Shown: positions 33,613 through 43,261, counted from the first letter of the stretch. The stretch is 58,121 nucleotides of DNA from Oscillibacter sp. (GCA_022791135.1 JAAVYM010000053.1:1-58121); one strand, 5' to 3'. Notes: a model not told the origin generated them from the letters alone. Translations and numbers: made by a program.

Positions 33613-34107
33613 ATGGTGGTTTACATCGGAAATGACCACGGCGGTTGCGCCTTGAAAAAGGTCCTCATGGGCCGCATGGAAGAGCTGGGCATCCAGTGCG
33701 TAAATGTGGGCACGGACTCGGAGGAGATCGTCCGCTATCCCTATTATGCGGCCCGGGTGGCCGGCGCCGTAGCCAGCGGAGAGGCGGACCGGGGTGTCCT
33801 GATCTGCTCAACGGGTATTGGTATGAGCATCGTGGCCAACCGGTTCCGGGGAGTGCGGGCCGCGCTGTGCACGGACACCTATATGGCAAAGATGACCCGG
33901 CGGCACAACGATTCCAACGTGCTCTGCCTGGGGGGTAAGGTTACCGGCGACTTTGTGGCCCTGGACATTCTGGAGACCTGGCTTCGGGAGGAGTATGAGG
34001 GCGGGCGGCACGCCATCTCTTTGGGACTGATCAAAGAGACGGAAAAGTCCCTGTGCTGCGGGACTCTGCCGGCTTATGAGGAGATTTTCCCCGGAGAAAA
34101 ACGATAA
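33613..34107 (+). CDS. RpiB/LacAB-family sugar-phosphate isomerase
   Basis: A 164-residue isomerase with GNDHGG (6-11, Asp8 and His9), the proton-transfer Cys65 in CSTGIGMSIVANRF and RRHNDSN (96-102). The family interconverts aldose and ketose phosphates, for example ribose 5-phosphate and ribulose 5-phosphate; relatives work on allose, galactose and tetrose phosphates. The substrate here is not fixed by sequence. ATG 33613 follows GGGAGGAGAGG; an earlier in-frame ATG at 33547 lacks a site. It opens the enzyme operon below the second operator. Confidence 0.9.
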   Translation: MVVYIGNDHGGCALKKVLMGRMEELGIQCVNVGTDSEEIVRYPYYAARVAGAVASGEADRGVLICSTGIGMSIVANRFRGVRAALCTDTYMAKMTRRHNDSNVLCLGGKVTGDFVALDILETWLREEYEGGRHAISLGLIKETEKSLCCGTLPAYEEIFPGEKR

Positions 34108-34118
34108 GGAGAACGGCG

Positions 34119-34967
34119 ATGAAAATAGCGGTAACAATCGCGGGCCGGCAGGCAAAGGACTCCGCCTTTGTGGTGTGGCGGGGTTTTGAGGAGTCGATCC
34201 GCAAAGCGGCCGCCTATGGATATGATGGCGTGGAGCTGGCACTGAAGAGCGCAGGGGAAATTGACCGCCGGGAACTCCGGCGATGGCTGGACGAGACGTC
34301 GATGGAGGTCAGCTGCATTACGACCGGGCAGGTGTTTGCGGACCTGGGACTCTACTTTACCCATCCGGACCCCATCCAGCGGGCCAAGGTGAAGGATGTT
34401 TTTCGTGGCCTCATCGATCTGGCGGCAGAGTTCGGCGGATTGATCAATGTGGGCCGGACCCGGGGCTTTATTGCGCCGGGACAGGACCGGAGCGAGACGG
34501 AGGCGCTGTTTATGGACACCGCCCGGGCGTTGTGCGACTACGCCGCTGGTAAGGACGTGCAGATTGTCATCGAGGCCGTGAACCGGTATGAGATCAATTT
34601 TATCAATCGTCTGGACCAGGGCGCAGCATTACTGGAGAAAACCGGGCGGGTAAACTGCGGCCTTCACGCCGACGTATTCCACATGAATATTGAGGATGAC
34701 CGTCTGGGGGAGAGCCTGATTCGCAACGGCAAGTGGGTCCGATATGTTCACTTGGCCGACTCCAACCGTCTGGCCCCTGGCCTGGGGCACCTGGACTTCG
34801 ACGAGATACTGGAGGCCCTGGGGAAAATTGCCTACGACGGGTGGGTCTCCATGGAGATGCTGCCGGGAGACGACCCGGACGCGATGGCGAAAAAAGCGAT
34901 TGACTTCATCAAACCGAAGGTGGAGGCCTATAACCGGGCCTTTGCCGGAAGGGAGGAACCGGCATGA
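34119..34967 (+). CDS. TIM-barrel sugar epimerase/isomerase, IolO-like
   Basis: A 282-residue xylose-isomerase-like barrel (AP endonuclease 2 family). Its landmarks CITTGQ, FTHPDP, VIEAVNRYEINFINR, HADVFHMNIEDD and HLADSNRLAPGLGHLDF follow those I remember of the Thermotoga 5-keto-L-gluconate epimerase (TM0416). The metal ligands Glu, Asp/His and Glu are in place. It is therefore likely to be a ketose 3-epimerase on a sugar or keto-acid. It overlaps the transketolase start by 4 bases. Confidence 0.85.
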   Translation: MKIAVTIAGRQAKDSAFVVWRGFEESIRKAAAYGYDGVELALKSAGEIDRRELRRWLDETSMEVSCITTGQVFADLGLYFTHPDPIQRAKVKDVFRGLIDLAAEFGGLINVGRTRGFIAPGQDRSETEALFMDTARALCDYAAGKDVQIVIEAVNRYEINFINRLDQGAALLEKTGRVNCGLHADVFHMNIEDDRLGESLIRNGKWVRYVHLADSNRLAPGLGHLDFDEILEALGKIAYDGWVSMEMLPGDDPDAMAKKAIDFIKPKVEAYNRAFAGREEPA

Positions 34968-35803
34968 CCAGCGAAAAGAGACGGCAGCTGGAGGAAATGT
35001 GCCTCCAGTTTCGAAACGAGCTGATGGATATTCTCCATGACATTCAGACAGGACATCCGGGCGGCTCTTTGTCCTGCACGGAAATTTTGACCACGCTGTA
35101 TTTTGACCTGATGCGTCACGACCCCAAGCGGCCTGAGATGGAGGGCCGGGACCGTGTGATTCTCAGCAAGGGTCATGCGGCCCCGATGCTGTACCTGAAT
35201 CTGGCGGAAGCGGGATACTTCCCCAAAGAGGATTTGAAGACCCTGCGGCAGGTGGGTTCCCATCTCCAGGGCCATCCCTGCCGCCACAAGACGCCGGGAG
35301 TGGAACTGTCTACCGGCCCCCTGGGCCTGGGGCTGGGCGCCGGTGTTGGCATGGCCCTGGGCGAGCGGCTCAAGGGCAGCGACGCTTATATTTACGTACT
35401 CCTGGGAGACGGCGAGATCAACGAGGGCGCTGTTTGGGAGGCCGCCATGGCCGGAGCCAAATACAAGACCTGCCGCTGCATCGCTATCCTAGACCACAAT
35501 GGCGTGCAGTTGGACGGTACCAACGACGAGATCATGCCCCTGGGCGACCTGGCGGCAAAGTGGACGGCCTTCGGGTGGAACGTGATTACCTGCGCCGATG
35601 GGCATGACGTGGAGCAGGTGGAATCCGCGCTTTTCCAGGCTAAGGGTGAGACGGAGCGGCCCTCCGTCGTCATCTGCGAGACCGTGAAGGGCAAGGGTAT
35701 TTCCTTTATGGAGGGAAAAAGTATCTGGCACGGCAAGGCCATCGGCGACGCCGAGTACCGGCAAGCCAAGGCGGAACTGGAAGGGGGAAAGAGCCATGGC
35801 TGA
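34964..35803 (+). CDS. transketolase N-terminal subunit
   Basis: The thiamine-diphosphate-binding half of a split transketolase, 279 residues. HPGGSLSCTE (31-40), SKGHAAP, and GDGEINEG (148-155) with Asn179 form the cofactor and Mg site. Split enzymes of this sort transfer two-carbon ketol units; in several catabolic operons they act on unusual ketose phosphates such as apulose 4-phosphate. It overlaps the C-terminal subunit gene by 8 bases, so the two are made together. Confidence 0.94.
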   Translation: MTSEKRRQLEEMCLQFRNELMDILHDIQTGHPGGSLSCTEILTTLYFDLMRHDPKRPEMEGRDRVILSKGHAAPMLYLNLAEAGYFPKEDLKTLRQVGSHLQGHPCRHKTPGVELSTGPLGLGLGAGVGMALGERLKGSDAYIYVLLGDGEINEGAVWEAAMAGAKYKTCRCIAILDHNGVQLDGTNDEIMPLGDLAAKWTAFGWNVITCADGHDVEQVESALFQAKGETERPSVVICETVKGKGISFMEGKSIWHGKAIGDAEYRQAKAELEGGKSHG

Positions 35804-36734
35804 GAGAATTGCCATCCGGGACGCCTTTGGAGAGGCGCTGCGGGAGCTGGGGGCGGCCAACAAAAGGGTCGTGGCCCTGGACGCGGACGTGGGCGGTTCC
35901 ACGAAATCTGTCCTGTTTGGAAAGGAATTTCCGGAGCGGTATTTCAACGTGGGTATCAGCGAGCTGAACATGGTCAACATGGCGGCGGGTTTGGCGCTGG
36001 AGGGCTTTGTGCCGTATGTCAATACCTTCGCAGTGTTCCTGGCTTCCCGGGCATTGGACCCGGTTCAGTCCCTGATCGCCTATGACCAGTTGAACGTGCG
36101 GCTGTGCGGCACCTACTGCGGCCTGTCGGACTCCTATGACGGGGCCAGCCATCAAGCCATTACGGATATTGCGGCCATGCGGGCGATTCCCCATATGACG
36201 GTGCTCTGCGCTTCGGATGCGGTGCAGACGAGAGCTCTGGTTCACCAGATGGCGGATTGGGAAGGCCCTGCCTACCTGCGATTGTCCAGGGCACCGGCGC
36301 CTGTGGTGTATCATTCTGGCACCGCATTTGAAATTGGAAAAGGCGTCATGCTGCGGGAGGGCGGCGACCTGGCCATCCTCGCCACAGGTACGGTGCTGCA
36401 TCAGGCTTTGGCGGCGGCAGAACTCCTGGCAAACCAGGGGGTTCAGGCCGCAGTAGCGGACCTGTATTCGGTCGAACCCATCGACCGGGAGCTGGTGATT
36501 GCCTGTGCGAAAAAGACTGGCCGGATTCTCACGGTGGAGGAGCACTCTGCTCGGGGCGGCCTGGGCAGCGCCGTGGCGGAGGTGCTGGCGGAGTCTTGGC
36601 CGGTTCCGGTGTCCATCTTGGGCGCCGAAGACTTTGCGGAATCCGGAGATTTGGATGCCCTGCTTGAGAAGTACGGCTATAAGGCGGAGAGCATTGCACT
36701 CCGCGCCCAGGCGCTTTTGCGGAAAGGACGGTAA
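35796..36734 (+). CDS. transketolase C-terminal subunit
   Basis: The 312-residue partner, comprising the pyrimidine-binding domain (NVGISELNMVNMAAGLALEG, with the catalytic glutamate of the ISE motif) and the C-terminal transketolase domain (TVEEHSARGGLGSAV). Together with the preceding gene it makes a full transketolase. It is 4 bases ahead of the next gene. Confidence 0.94.
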   Translation: MAERIAIRDAFGEALRELGAANKRVVALDADVGGSTKSVLFGKEFPERYFNVGISELNMVNMAAGLALEGFVPYVNTFAVFLASRALDPVQSLIAYDQLNVRLCGTYCGLSDSYDGASHQAITDIAAMRAIPHMTVLCASDAVQTRALVHQMADWEGPAYLRLSRAPAPVVYHSGTAFEIGKGVMLREGGDLAILATGTVLHQALAAAELLANQGVQAAVADLYSVEPIDRELVIACAKKTGRILTVEEHSARGGLGSAVAEVLAESWPVPVSILGAEDFAESGDLDALLEKYGYKAESIALRAQALLRKGR

Positions 36735-36738
36735 CGGA

Positions 36739-37629
36739 ATGAGAGAATCCATACATAGATATTTTCAGGTGGGGACTATCCAGTGGATGAGCTTTCCTGC
36801 CAAAGACCCTATGGAATCCCTGAAGGCCATCGCCCGGGATGACTTCTTCGACGCCATCGAGGTGAAGGGCTACGGGTCTCAGAACGAAGAGGCCAAAAAA
36901 ATCCTGGCGCAAAGCCGCCTGAAGGTCTGCTATGGTGCTCAGCCCCGCCTGCTGGGGCCGAAGTGGAATCCCAACGCCATTGAGGAGAATGAGCGGCTGA
37001 AGGCGGAGCAGACTCTGCTGGAGGCCGTGGAGGAGGCGGAGTACCTGGGCGCCAAGGGCATAGCCTTCCTGGCCGGCAAGTGGCAGGAGGAGACTAAGGA
37101 ACAGGCGTACGCCCAGCTGCTGAAGACCACCCGCCGGGTGTGCGATTACGCCGCCGGGAAGGGCATGATGGTAGAGCTGGAGGTTTTCGACTATGATATG
37201 GACAAGGCGGCCCTAATTGGCCCGGCGCCTTACGCGGCCCGGTTCGCCGCCGATATGCGGACTACCCACAACAATTTCGGCATTCTGGTGGACCTGAGCC
37301 ATTTCCCCACCACCTATGAGACCAGCCAATTTGTTATCCGGACCCTGCGGCCTTACATCACGCATCTGCACTTTGGCAACGCAGTGGTGCAGAAGGGGGC
37401 GGACGGCTATGGCGATCTGCATCCCCGGCTCGGCTACCCCAACAGCGCCAATGACACGGCGGAGCTGGTGGACTATCTGCGGGTATTGAAGCAAGAGGGG
37501 TTTTTCGACGCAGAGCAGCCTTGCGTGCTGTCCATGGAGGTCTCCCCCCGGCCCGGCGAGGACGAAGAGATCGTATTGGCCAACACCAAGCGGGCGCTGA
37601 AGCGGGCCTGGAGTCTTCTGGAAGACTGA
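36739..37629 (+). CDS. TIM-barrel sugar-phosphate isomerase/epimerase family protein
   Basis: A second xylose-isomerase-like barrel, 296 residues, only distantly like the one at 34119. Candidate metal ligands are in VELEVFDYD, LVDLSHFPTTYE, THLHFGNAV and SMEVSPRPGE near the ends of strands. Hydroxypyruvate isomerases and ketose epimerases both belong to this family. With a D-2-hydroxyacid dehydrogenase and glycerate kinase following, work on a hydroxypyruvate or tetronate intermediate is plausible but unproven. ATG 36739 is used; the longer frame runs back through the transketolase gene. Confidence 0.82.
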   Translation: MRESIHRYFQVGTIQWMSFPAKDPMESLKAIARDDFFDAIEVKGYGSQNEEAKKILAQSRLKVCYGAQPRLLGPKWNPNAIEENERLKAEQTLLEAVEEAEYLGAKGIAFLAGKWQEETKEQAYAQLLKTTRRVCDYAAGKGMMVELEVFDYDMDKAALIGPAPYAARFAADMRTTHNNFGILVDLSHFPTTYETSQFVIRTLRPYITHLHFGNAVVQKGADGYGDLHPRLGYPNSANDTAELVDYLRVLKQEGFFDAEQPCVLSMEVSPRPGEDEEIVLANTKRALKRAWSLLED

Positions 37630-37658
37630 TAAACGAATTTTGAAGAGGAGGCGCTTTG

Positions 37659-38627
37659 ATGAAAATCGTCGTTTTGGACGGTTATACCGAAAATCCGGGT
37701 GATTTGAGCTGGGAGTCTTTGAGCCAGCTGGGGGAGCTGACGGTCTACGACCGCACCAGCCTCACAGATGAGGCGGAGGTTATACAGCGGATCGGGGACG
37801 CGGAGGTTGTCATTACCAATAAGACTCCAATCAGCAAAGCCGTGCTGGACGCGTGCCCCGGCATCCGATTTATTGCGGTGCTGGCCACGGGTTATAATGT
37901 GGTGGATATCGTCTGCGCAAGGGAGAAAGGAATCCCGGTTTCCAACGTGCCGGTATACGGGACCTATTCTGTCAGCCAGTTTGCCATCGCGCTGCTGCTG
38001 GAAGTTTGCCATCATATTGGACACCATGACCGCACCGTGAAGGAGGGAAAGTGGGAGAACTGCCAGGATTGGTGCTATTGGGATTATCCTCTGATTGAGC
38101 TGGAGGGCAAGACCTACGGTTTGCTGGGCTGCGGTAACATCGGCATCCACACCGCCGGTATTGCCAAGGCTCTGGGGATGCGGGTCATTGCCTATGATGC
38201 CCGGGAGACCGAGGCCGCCTGTGCCCTGGGCGTGGAGTACGTGTCCCTGGACGAACTCTTTGCCCAATCCGATGTGCTCGGCCTCCAGATGCCGCTGTTC
38301 CCCTTCAACACTGGGATTATCAACAAGGAGAACATAGCCAAGATGAAGGACGGCGTCATCATCATCAACAACAGCCGGGGCCAGATGGTGGTGGAACAGG
38401 ACCTGGCCGACGCGCTGAATTCCGGAAAGGTGGCCGCAGCTGGCCTGGATGTGGTGTCGACGGAGCCAATTCATGGGGATAACCCCCTGCTGAAGGCCAA
38501 AAACTGCATCATCACGCCCCATATGTCCTGGGGAGCCAAGGAAAGCCGCCAGCGGATCATGGACTGCACGGTGGACAATGTCAAGGCGTACCTGGCCGGT
38601 GCGCCGGAGAATGTCGTCAATCCGTAA
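37659..38627 (+). CDS. D-2-hydroxyacid dehydrogenase (hydroxypyruvate reductase-like)
   Basis: A 322-residue NAD(P)-dependent dehydrogenase with LLGCGNIGIHTAG as the nucleotide motif and the catalytic set Arg in NNSRGQMV, Glu in VVSTEP and His in ITPHMSWG. It resembles glycerate dehydrogenases. The glycerate 2-kinase gene follows, so it probably reduces hydroxypyruvate to D-glycerate. ATG 37659 is preferred over TTG 37656, with GAGGAGG at about 37645-37651. Confidence 0.9.
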   Translation: MKIVVLDGYTENPGDLSWESLSQLGELTVYDRTSLTDEAEVIQRIGDAEVVITNKTPISKAVLDACPGIRFIAVLATGYNVVDIVCAREKGIPVSNVPVYGTYSVSQFAIALLLEVCHHIGHHDRTVKEGKWENCQDWCYWDYPLIELEGKTYGLLGCGNIGIHTAGIAKALGMRVIAYDARETEAACALGVEYVSLDELFAQSDVLGLQMPLFPFNTGIINKENIAKMKDGVIIINNSRGQMVVEQDLADALNSGKVAAAGLDVVSTEPIHGDNPLLKAKNCIITPHMSWGAKESRQRIMDCTVDNVKAYLAGAPENVVNP

Positions 38628-38634
38628 TAAAGTT

Positions 38635-38665
38635 AAGCTCCGGTCCCTTCAAGGGGCCGGAGCTT
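38635..38665 (+). other. 13-bp stem-loop between dehydrogenase and kinase genes
   Basis: 38635-38647 pairs with 38653-38665 around TTCAA, with one G-T pair. No T run follows, so it more likely sets mRNA ends or partial attenuation than full termination. Confidence 0.6.
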
Positions 38666-38700
38666 GCGTGCAGTTGCCTTGCGCTGGAAAAGGAGGAGCT

Positions 38701-39945
38701 ATGAATCAGACAATGCGTCAGGACGCGTATTACATCATTGGCGGGACCCTGAAGGCGGTGCTGCCGGACGAGGCCGTCCGCAGGGTCCTGGAAAACCGCA
38801 CGTTCCCGGGGCGGGTGGTGTTGGCGGCGGCGGGAAAAGCCGCCTGGCAGATGGCCAGGGCCGCTCAGGAGTGCCTGGGGGACCAGCTGAACCGAGGCGT
38901 GGCGGTCACCAAATACGGCCATGGGAAGGGGTTCATCCCCCGCGTCGCCTGCTATGAGGGTGGCCACCCCGTGCCCGACGAGGGTTCCTTCCGGGGGACG
39001 GAGGCGGTCCTGGCGATGGTGGAGGGGCTGACGGAAGAGGACACGGTGCTGTTTCTCCTCTCCGGCGGCGGCAGCGCCCTCTTTGAAAAGCCGCGGACCT
39101 CGCCGGAAGTGCTTCAGGATGTCACGAATCAGCTGCTGGCCTGCGGGGCGGACGTGGTGGAAATCAACACCATCCGCAAGCGGCTTTCCGGCGTGAAAGG
39201 GGGACGTTTTGCCCAGCTCTGCGCCCCGGCTCGGGTATTTTCCATCGTCCTCAGCGACGTGTTAGGGGATCCCCTGGATGCGATTGCCTCCGGGCCGGCC
39301 TATCCGGACCGCTCCACATGCGCCCAGGCCCGGGCGATTGCGGAGAAATACCGCCTTACCCTACCGGAGGAGGCGCGGCTCCTGCTGGATGAGGAGACCC
39401 CCAAGGCCCTGGACAACGTGGAAACCCATGTCACCGGCAGTGTGGGAGAGCTGTGCCGGGCCGCAGCGTCCCTCTGCGGGGAGCTGGGTTATGAGCCGCT
39501 GATCCTTACAGACCGGCTTTGCTGCCAAGCCCGGGAGGCGGGGTCTTTCCTGGCCTCCATTGCCCGGACTCACGGGGATACCCGCTACCCTCTGGCCTTC
39601 CTGGCGGGCGGGGAGACAGTGGTGCGCCTCACCGGAACGGGAAAAGGCGGCCGGAATCAGGAGCTGGCCCTGTCGGCGGCCTCCGGCATAGACGGGATGT
39701 CCAACGTGCTGCTGTTCTCCCTGGGTTCAGACGGCACAGATGGCCCTACTGACGCAGCGGGGGGCATTGTGGACGGGAGCACTGCCGGGCTTTTGCGGAA
39801 AAAGGGCGTTTCCATCCACAAGGTGTTGGAGGAGAACGACGCCTACCACGCTCTGCAACAGGCAAACAGCCTGCTCGTGACCGGCCCCACAGGCACCAAT
39901 GTCAACGATGTGGCGGTGGTGCTGATCCGGAGAAAGGATGAATAA
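38701..39945 (+). CDS. glycerate 2-kinase, MOFRL family
   Basis: A 414-residue class II glycerate kinase that makes 2-phosphoglycerate from D-glycerate, feeding lower glycolysis. Motifs seen are AAAGKAAWQMA, LSGGGSALFEKP, SDVLGDP, KGGRNQELAL and GTDGPTDAAGG. AAGGAGGAG precedes ATG 38701. It is the last recognisable gene of the catabolic locus and is preceded by a hairpin that may tune its level. After the stop the next 380 bases hold no gene of this operon and no clear terminator. Confidence 0.93.
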   Translation: MNQTMRQDAYYIIGGTLKAVLPDEAVRRVLENRTFPGRVVLAAAGKAAWQMARAAQECLGDQLNRGVAVTKYGHGKGFIPRVACYEGGHPVPDEGSFRGTEAVLAMVEGLTEEDTVLFLLSGGGSALFEKPRTSPEVLQDVTNQLLACGADVVEINTIRKRLSGVKGGRFAQLCAPARVFSIVLSDVLGDPLDAIASGPAYPDRSTCAQARAIAEKYRLTLPEEARLLLDEETPKALDNVETHVTGSVGELCRAAASLCGELGYEPLILTDRLCCQAREAGSFLASIARTHGDTRYPLAFLAGGETVVRLTGTGKGGRNQELALSAASGIDGMSNVLLFSLGSDGTDGPTDAAGGIVDGSTAGLLRKKGVSIHKVLEENDAYHALQQANSLLVTGPTGTNVNDVAVVLIRRKDE

Positions 39946-39948
39946 CTC

Positions 39949-40188
39949 CTAATGCAGGGAGACCGGACAAAACGAGTGCGGAGCATGGCCGCCTGGACTG
40001 TTCCCTGTACGGGAATGCGCTGCATGGGAGGGCGGGGCAAGGGCGGTTACAGCCGGCCGGATTGGAACGGCGTCCTTTGTCTCACAGCGCGTTTTTCCAA
40101 CGCTGCCCACAAAGCCAGATTCGATTTTCTGAAATCCGCTGAGGACAGACCTTGCGGTTTCATCGCTTGCCTTCTTGAAGTCAGACAT
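39949..40188 (-). CDS. small helical protein, possibly frameshifted
   Basis: A 79-residue frame with an ideal GGGGGGA site 5 bases before ATG 40188. The first 30 residues (FKKASDETARSVLSGFQKIE) resemble small amphipathic proteins of clostridia that carry repeated GYKKIE-like segments. The rest is Pro/His-rich and unlike them, so the gene is perhaps frameshifted after GSVGKT. The function is unknown. Confidence 0.4.
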   Translation of the reverse strand: MSDFKKASDETARSVLSGFQKIESGFVGSVGKTRCETKDAVPIRPAVTALAPPSHAAHSRTGNSPGGHAPHSFCPVSLH

Positions 40189-40329
40189 ATTGATCCCCCC
40201 ATGTTCCATTTCAAAGAGCCGGCTTTCTAAGAAAGAATTGCCATATCAGTCCCTAGCTAGACTGGTGTAAGGCGTTAGGCTGCTGCCCATTTCGGGGGAG
40301 TTTTCGATTCATCCTTGCATCCTTTTTTG

Positions 40330-41518
40330 TTATCTTCTATTTAAAATTGCATCCATATCCTGCTCCGGTGCGGTGATCGGTTGTAATCCGTAGGTGTCTA
40401 CCAAAACCTTTGCTACCGTTTCCAACAAAAATGCGTGGAACGTGGGTCCCAGATACATATTTTTGATACCAAGGGATAGAAGGGTCAGCAAAATGCAGAC
40501 GGTCTTTTGCTTATACCAAGAGAGTATGAGGGTAAGCGGAAGTTCGTTGACTATACATCCGAACGCGTCTGCCAGAGCCAGCGCTACTTTGATTGCACTG
40601 TATACGTCATTGCACTGCCCCATATCCAGAATGCGGGGCAGGCCGTCAATTTCTCCAAGGTTCAGATCATTGAAGCGGTATTTGCCGCAGGCCAAGGTGA
40701 GAACCAGCGTATCCATAGGCGTCCGCCTTACGAATTCCGTATAGTAGTTTCTGCCGGGATGCGCTCCATCGCAGCCTCCGACTAAAAAAATGTGTTTGAT
40801 GGCTCCGGCCTTGATCGCAGTGATTACCTTTTCTGCATTTGCAAGCACTGCACCGTGGGCAAACCCGGTGGTTAGCATATGGCCTCCATTAATACCGCTC
40901 ATGCTGCGGTCGTGCTCATAGCCGCCCAGGGCGAGGACGTGTTCGATCAAGGGGGTAGAATCCTTGTACTGGTGTTTGCAATATCCAAAAGTTTCATGCA
41001 TTTTAAATTTACCTGACCGAATTCCATAACCAACGTGAGCCACTGTTTTACGGTGTGGTCCCGGTTGATTTCGGAAAGACCTTTATAAAACCAGTCCGTC
41101 ACCTCCGCGTCCTCAAAGCCCAAATTCATGCTGTGATGGGCATAAGCGGCCATTCCTTTCAGGCCAAACAGCAGCGTGGAACGCAGAGAAACCGTATTGG
41201 TATCCCCGTTCCAAAGCTCTATCAGATCTCCGTCATATCCACCCAATTCATGTTCTTCCGCTATGACGCGTTCAAGAAATCGCCCAATGGATTCATTGTC
41301 GAAATTGATATTGGTAAGCGTGGTGAAAAGTCCGTCGATTAGCAAGCGGCTGGCTGTACAGGTGCGCTTTCCGCGTTGTTCTGCGGCCGAGGCAAGGCGA
41401 ATCAGCCCATAAATCAAATCATCCTGCAACCTGGCAGTTTCGGGATGTGTCCGCATACCCCAAAACGCGGACGCATCCCGTATTACCTGCTGTTTGTTGG
41501 CACTGAAAGCAAAACATA
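40330..41518 (-). pseudogene. hcp: decayed hydroxylamine reductase / hybrid-cluster protein
   Basis: The intact Hcp is an Fe-S-O enzyme of anaerobes that handles hydroxylamine or nitric oxide. Here ATG 41518 starts MFCFQCQQTAGNTGC, the N-terminal cluster motif. A frameshift near 41450 leads to THPETARLQDDLIYG and KGMAAYAHHSMNLG. At about 40975-41010 the text jumps from KLLDIANTST to KDSTPLIEHVLALGG, skipping well over a hundred residues including the hybrid-cluster cysteines. The C-terminus (FLVGGCDGAHPGRNYYTEF to the end) is well kept. Frame changes plus an internal deletion make it non-functional. Confidence 0.9.
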
Positions 41519-41595
41519 TCCGGCATATTTTATTGGCTCCTACTACTGCAATTTCATCATTTCGGTGAGATGAGGGAAGAATCTATGTGCCATAT

Positions 41596-41791
41596 TTAAT
41601 CTTTTTCTAAGATAAGACTAATATGCGCATCCTTTCCAACGCACCACATATGAACGGGCAGGGCGTTGGGCTTTTCAAAGTGTTCCTCTCTGTCCTCCCA
41701 AAAGGGTAGCGAACGGCTTTTCCCCCGGTCAATAAGGCCGATGCGCTCCATGGGTGTTGACCGGCATGTTGCCAAAACCTCTGTTCTGCCG
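41596..41791 (-). pseudogene. unidentified coding fragment
   Basis: A frame of about 64 codons ending at a stop (41596-41598) reads like real protein (MERIGLIDRGKSRSLPFWED, then PVHMWCVGKDAHISLILEKD). It has no start with a ribosome binding site, and upstream frames are broken. It is the tail of a decayed gene I cannot name. Confidence 0.4.
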
Positions 41792-42098
41792 AATAGATTG
41801 CTATACCGAAAAATTAGAAGAACTTGTAAATAGCAGATTCTACAGCATAAGACGGTTTTCTTCTTTCAAGAACAATAGGTATATTTTGAGTGACTGTTTA
41901 TAGGTTTGCCGTTTTTCGGGCAGAAGCATCCAATAACCGAAGAAAAGAATGGTTATGGTTTGATGAATTTTAGCACAGCATGGAGATTAGTGGAAAATAT
42001 GCTTCCCACCCTGGTTGGCTATCCAAGCAAGGATGCGGAACTGCCCAAACTGGTCAAGGCAACGGTAAAAAACAAAGTCCATTGAAACATTTAAACCC

Positions 42099-42341
42099 GT
42101 GGCGAGGAAACGAAAGAACTCGAGCAAAATCCAAAATTCCACATCCGCCGTCGGGTTTGCTCCACTTGGCCCTGCGGTACTTGAAATCGTGGGAAAACAC
42201 AATCTCTCTAAGGCTTTCGGCCATGGAGCTGGCTTTACGGTAGGCTTATTCTTCCTGGACCTCATTTTCAACCTGGTCTTGGGATTTGGCAGCTCCCAGT
42301 ATATCGGCAATCCTACCATCAAGGCCAACTCTGTGCGCTAA
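42099..42341 (+). pseudogene. remnant of a DUF5684-like membrane protein
   Basis: The last 45 residues (LSKAFGHGAGFTVGLFFLDL, then LGFGSSQYIG) match the final membrane segment and tail that I recall for DUF5684-type proteins, which usually read AFGKGTGFGLGL and LGFG..YVG. The multi-span N-terminus is missing. Upstream sequence (from about 41970) contains another broken frame, FSTAWRLVENMLPTLVGYP. Confidence 0.55.
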
Positions 42342-43206
42342 ACATCTGATTTGCGCTCTGTCTTGATGGAACAAAGCGCGGCGGACAGTCCTAAGGTGCG
42401 TAGCGGTCCTCGCTTGGTGTAAAAAGAAACGTTACTGTGTCCATCAGGCGGCCCCCTGTTCCGAGGAAAAGCCGATATCCAATCTTAAATAGCCAATACG
42501 ATAGAAAGGTGAGGATAAAAACCAAAAAGGCCGAGAAAAAAAGCATTAAACTATGTGGCATTAGAGCTTGGGCAGTTCAAACTGCACGAACTCGATTTTG
42601 GAAAAGCGATGTTCACGGCAGAAGAATTTATCCTTATTCTATTGAAACGTGCATCGGAAGTAGAGATCGTATTGCGGAAAATATTTGGAAGCCTAAGCCG
42701 GAACATCAGCACACGGAGGAGGTGTGTTCGACATTTCCGAAAGAGGAAGTATCCTGGCAGGTATTAACTATGGTGAGAGCGCCCGGAATATGATGGGATC
42801 ATCACAACAGCTGAATCGGACTCTATCTACTGAGACCGGCCATGAAAACGATTACGACAACGCCGTAAATGGCAGGGGCATCACCATCAGCGGGGGCAAA
42901 GTAAACTCGACGGAAGTACAGACGGGGCGAGCACCGTTTCCGAAAATGGTGGCTATGAAGAAGCCAGCGACGGTTTCCTACCCTGCCATTTGTCGAGGAG
43001 CTGGACAGCGGCACGGCACAGGATTCCGACCGGGAACTCGCCATCCGTGTCCCGAGTGTACAACGACATATTCACAACAAGGGAGATACTTTTGGGGTGG
43101 ACCCGCGCGCCCTCCTGGCAGCCGTCCCAGTTCAAAGGGGACCATCCCCTATCTTCGAAAGGTTTAAATCGGACGCACTCCTGATTCTCCCAGATTCCGG
43201 CCGCCT
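42342..43206. other. degenerate stretch without an intact gene
   Basis: Several short frames here look partly coding (for example LGQFKLHELDFGKAMFTAEE at about 42564-42623) but lack starts, ribosome sites and continuity. I see no RNA gene or insertion-sequence end. Confidence 0.5.
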
Positions 43207-43254
43207 GATGTGAGAAAGGGGAGCGGACCTAAATCCGCTCCCCTTCCTCACATC
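43207..43254. terminator. long hairpin after the metallopeptidase gene
   Basis: A 21-base-pair stem with one mismatch (43207-43227 with 43234-43254) and a CCTAAA loop, 7 bases beyond the stop of the minus-strand gene. No T run, but the size and position support a transcript end. Confidence 0.7.
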
Positions 43255-43261
43255 TCTGCTT

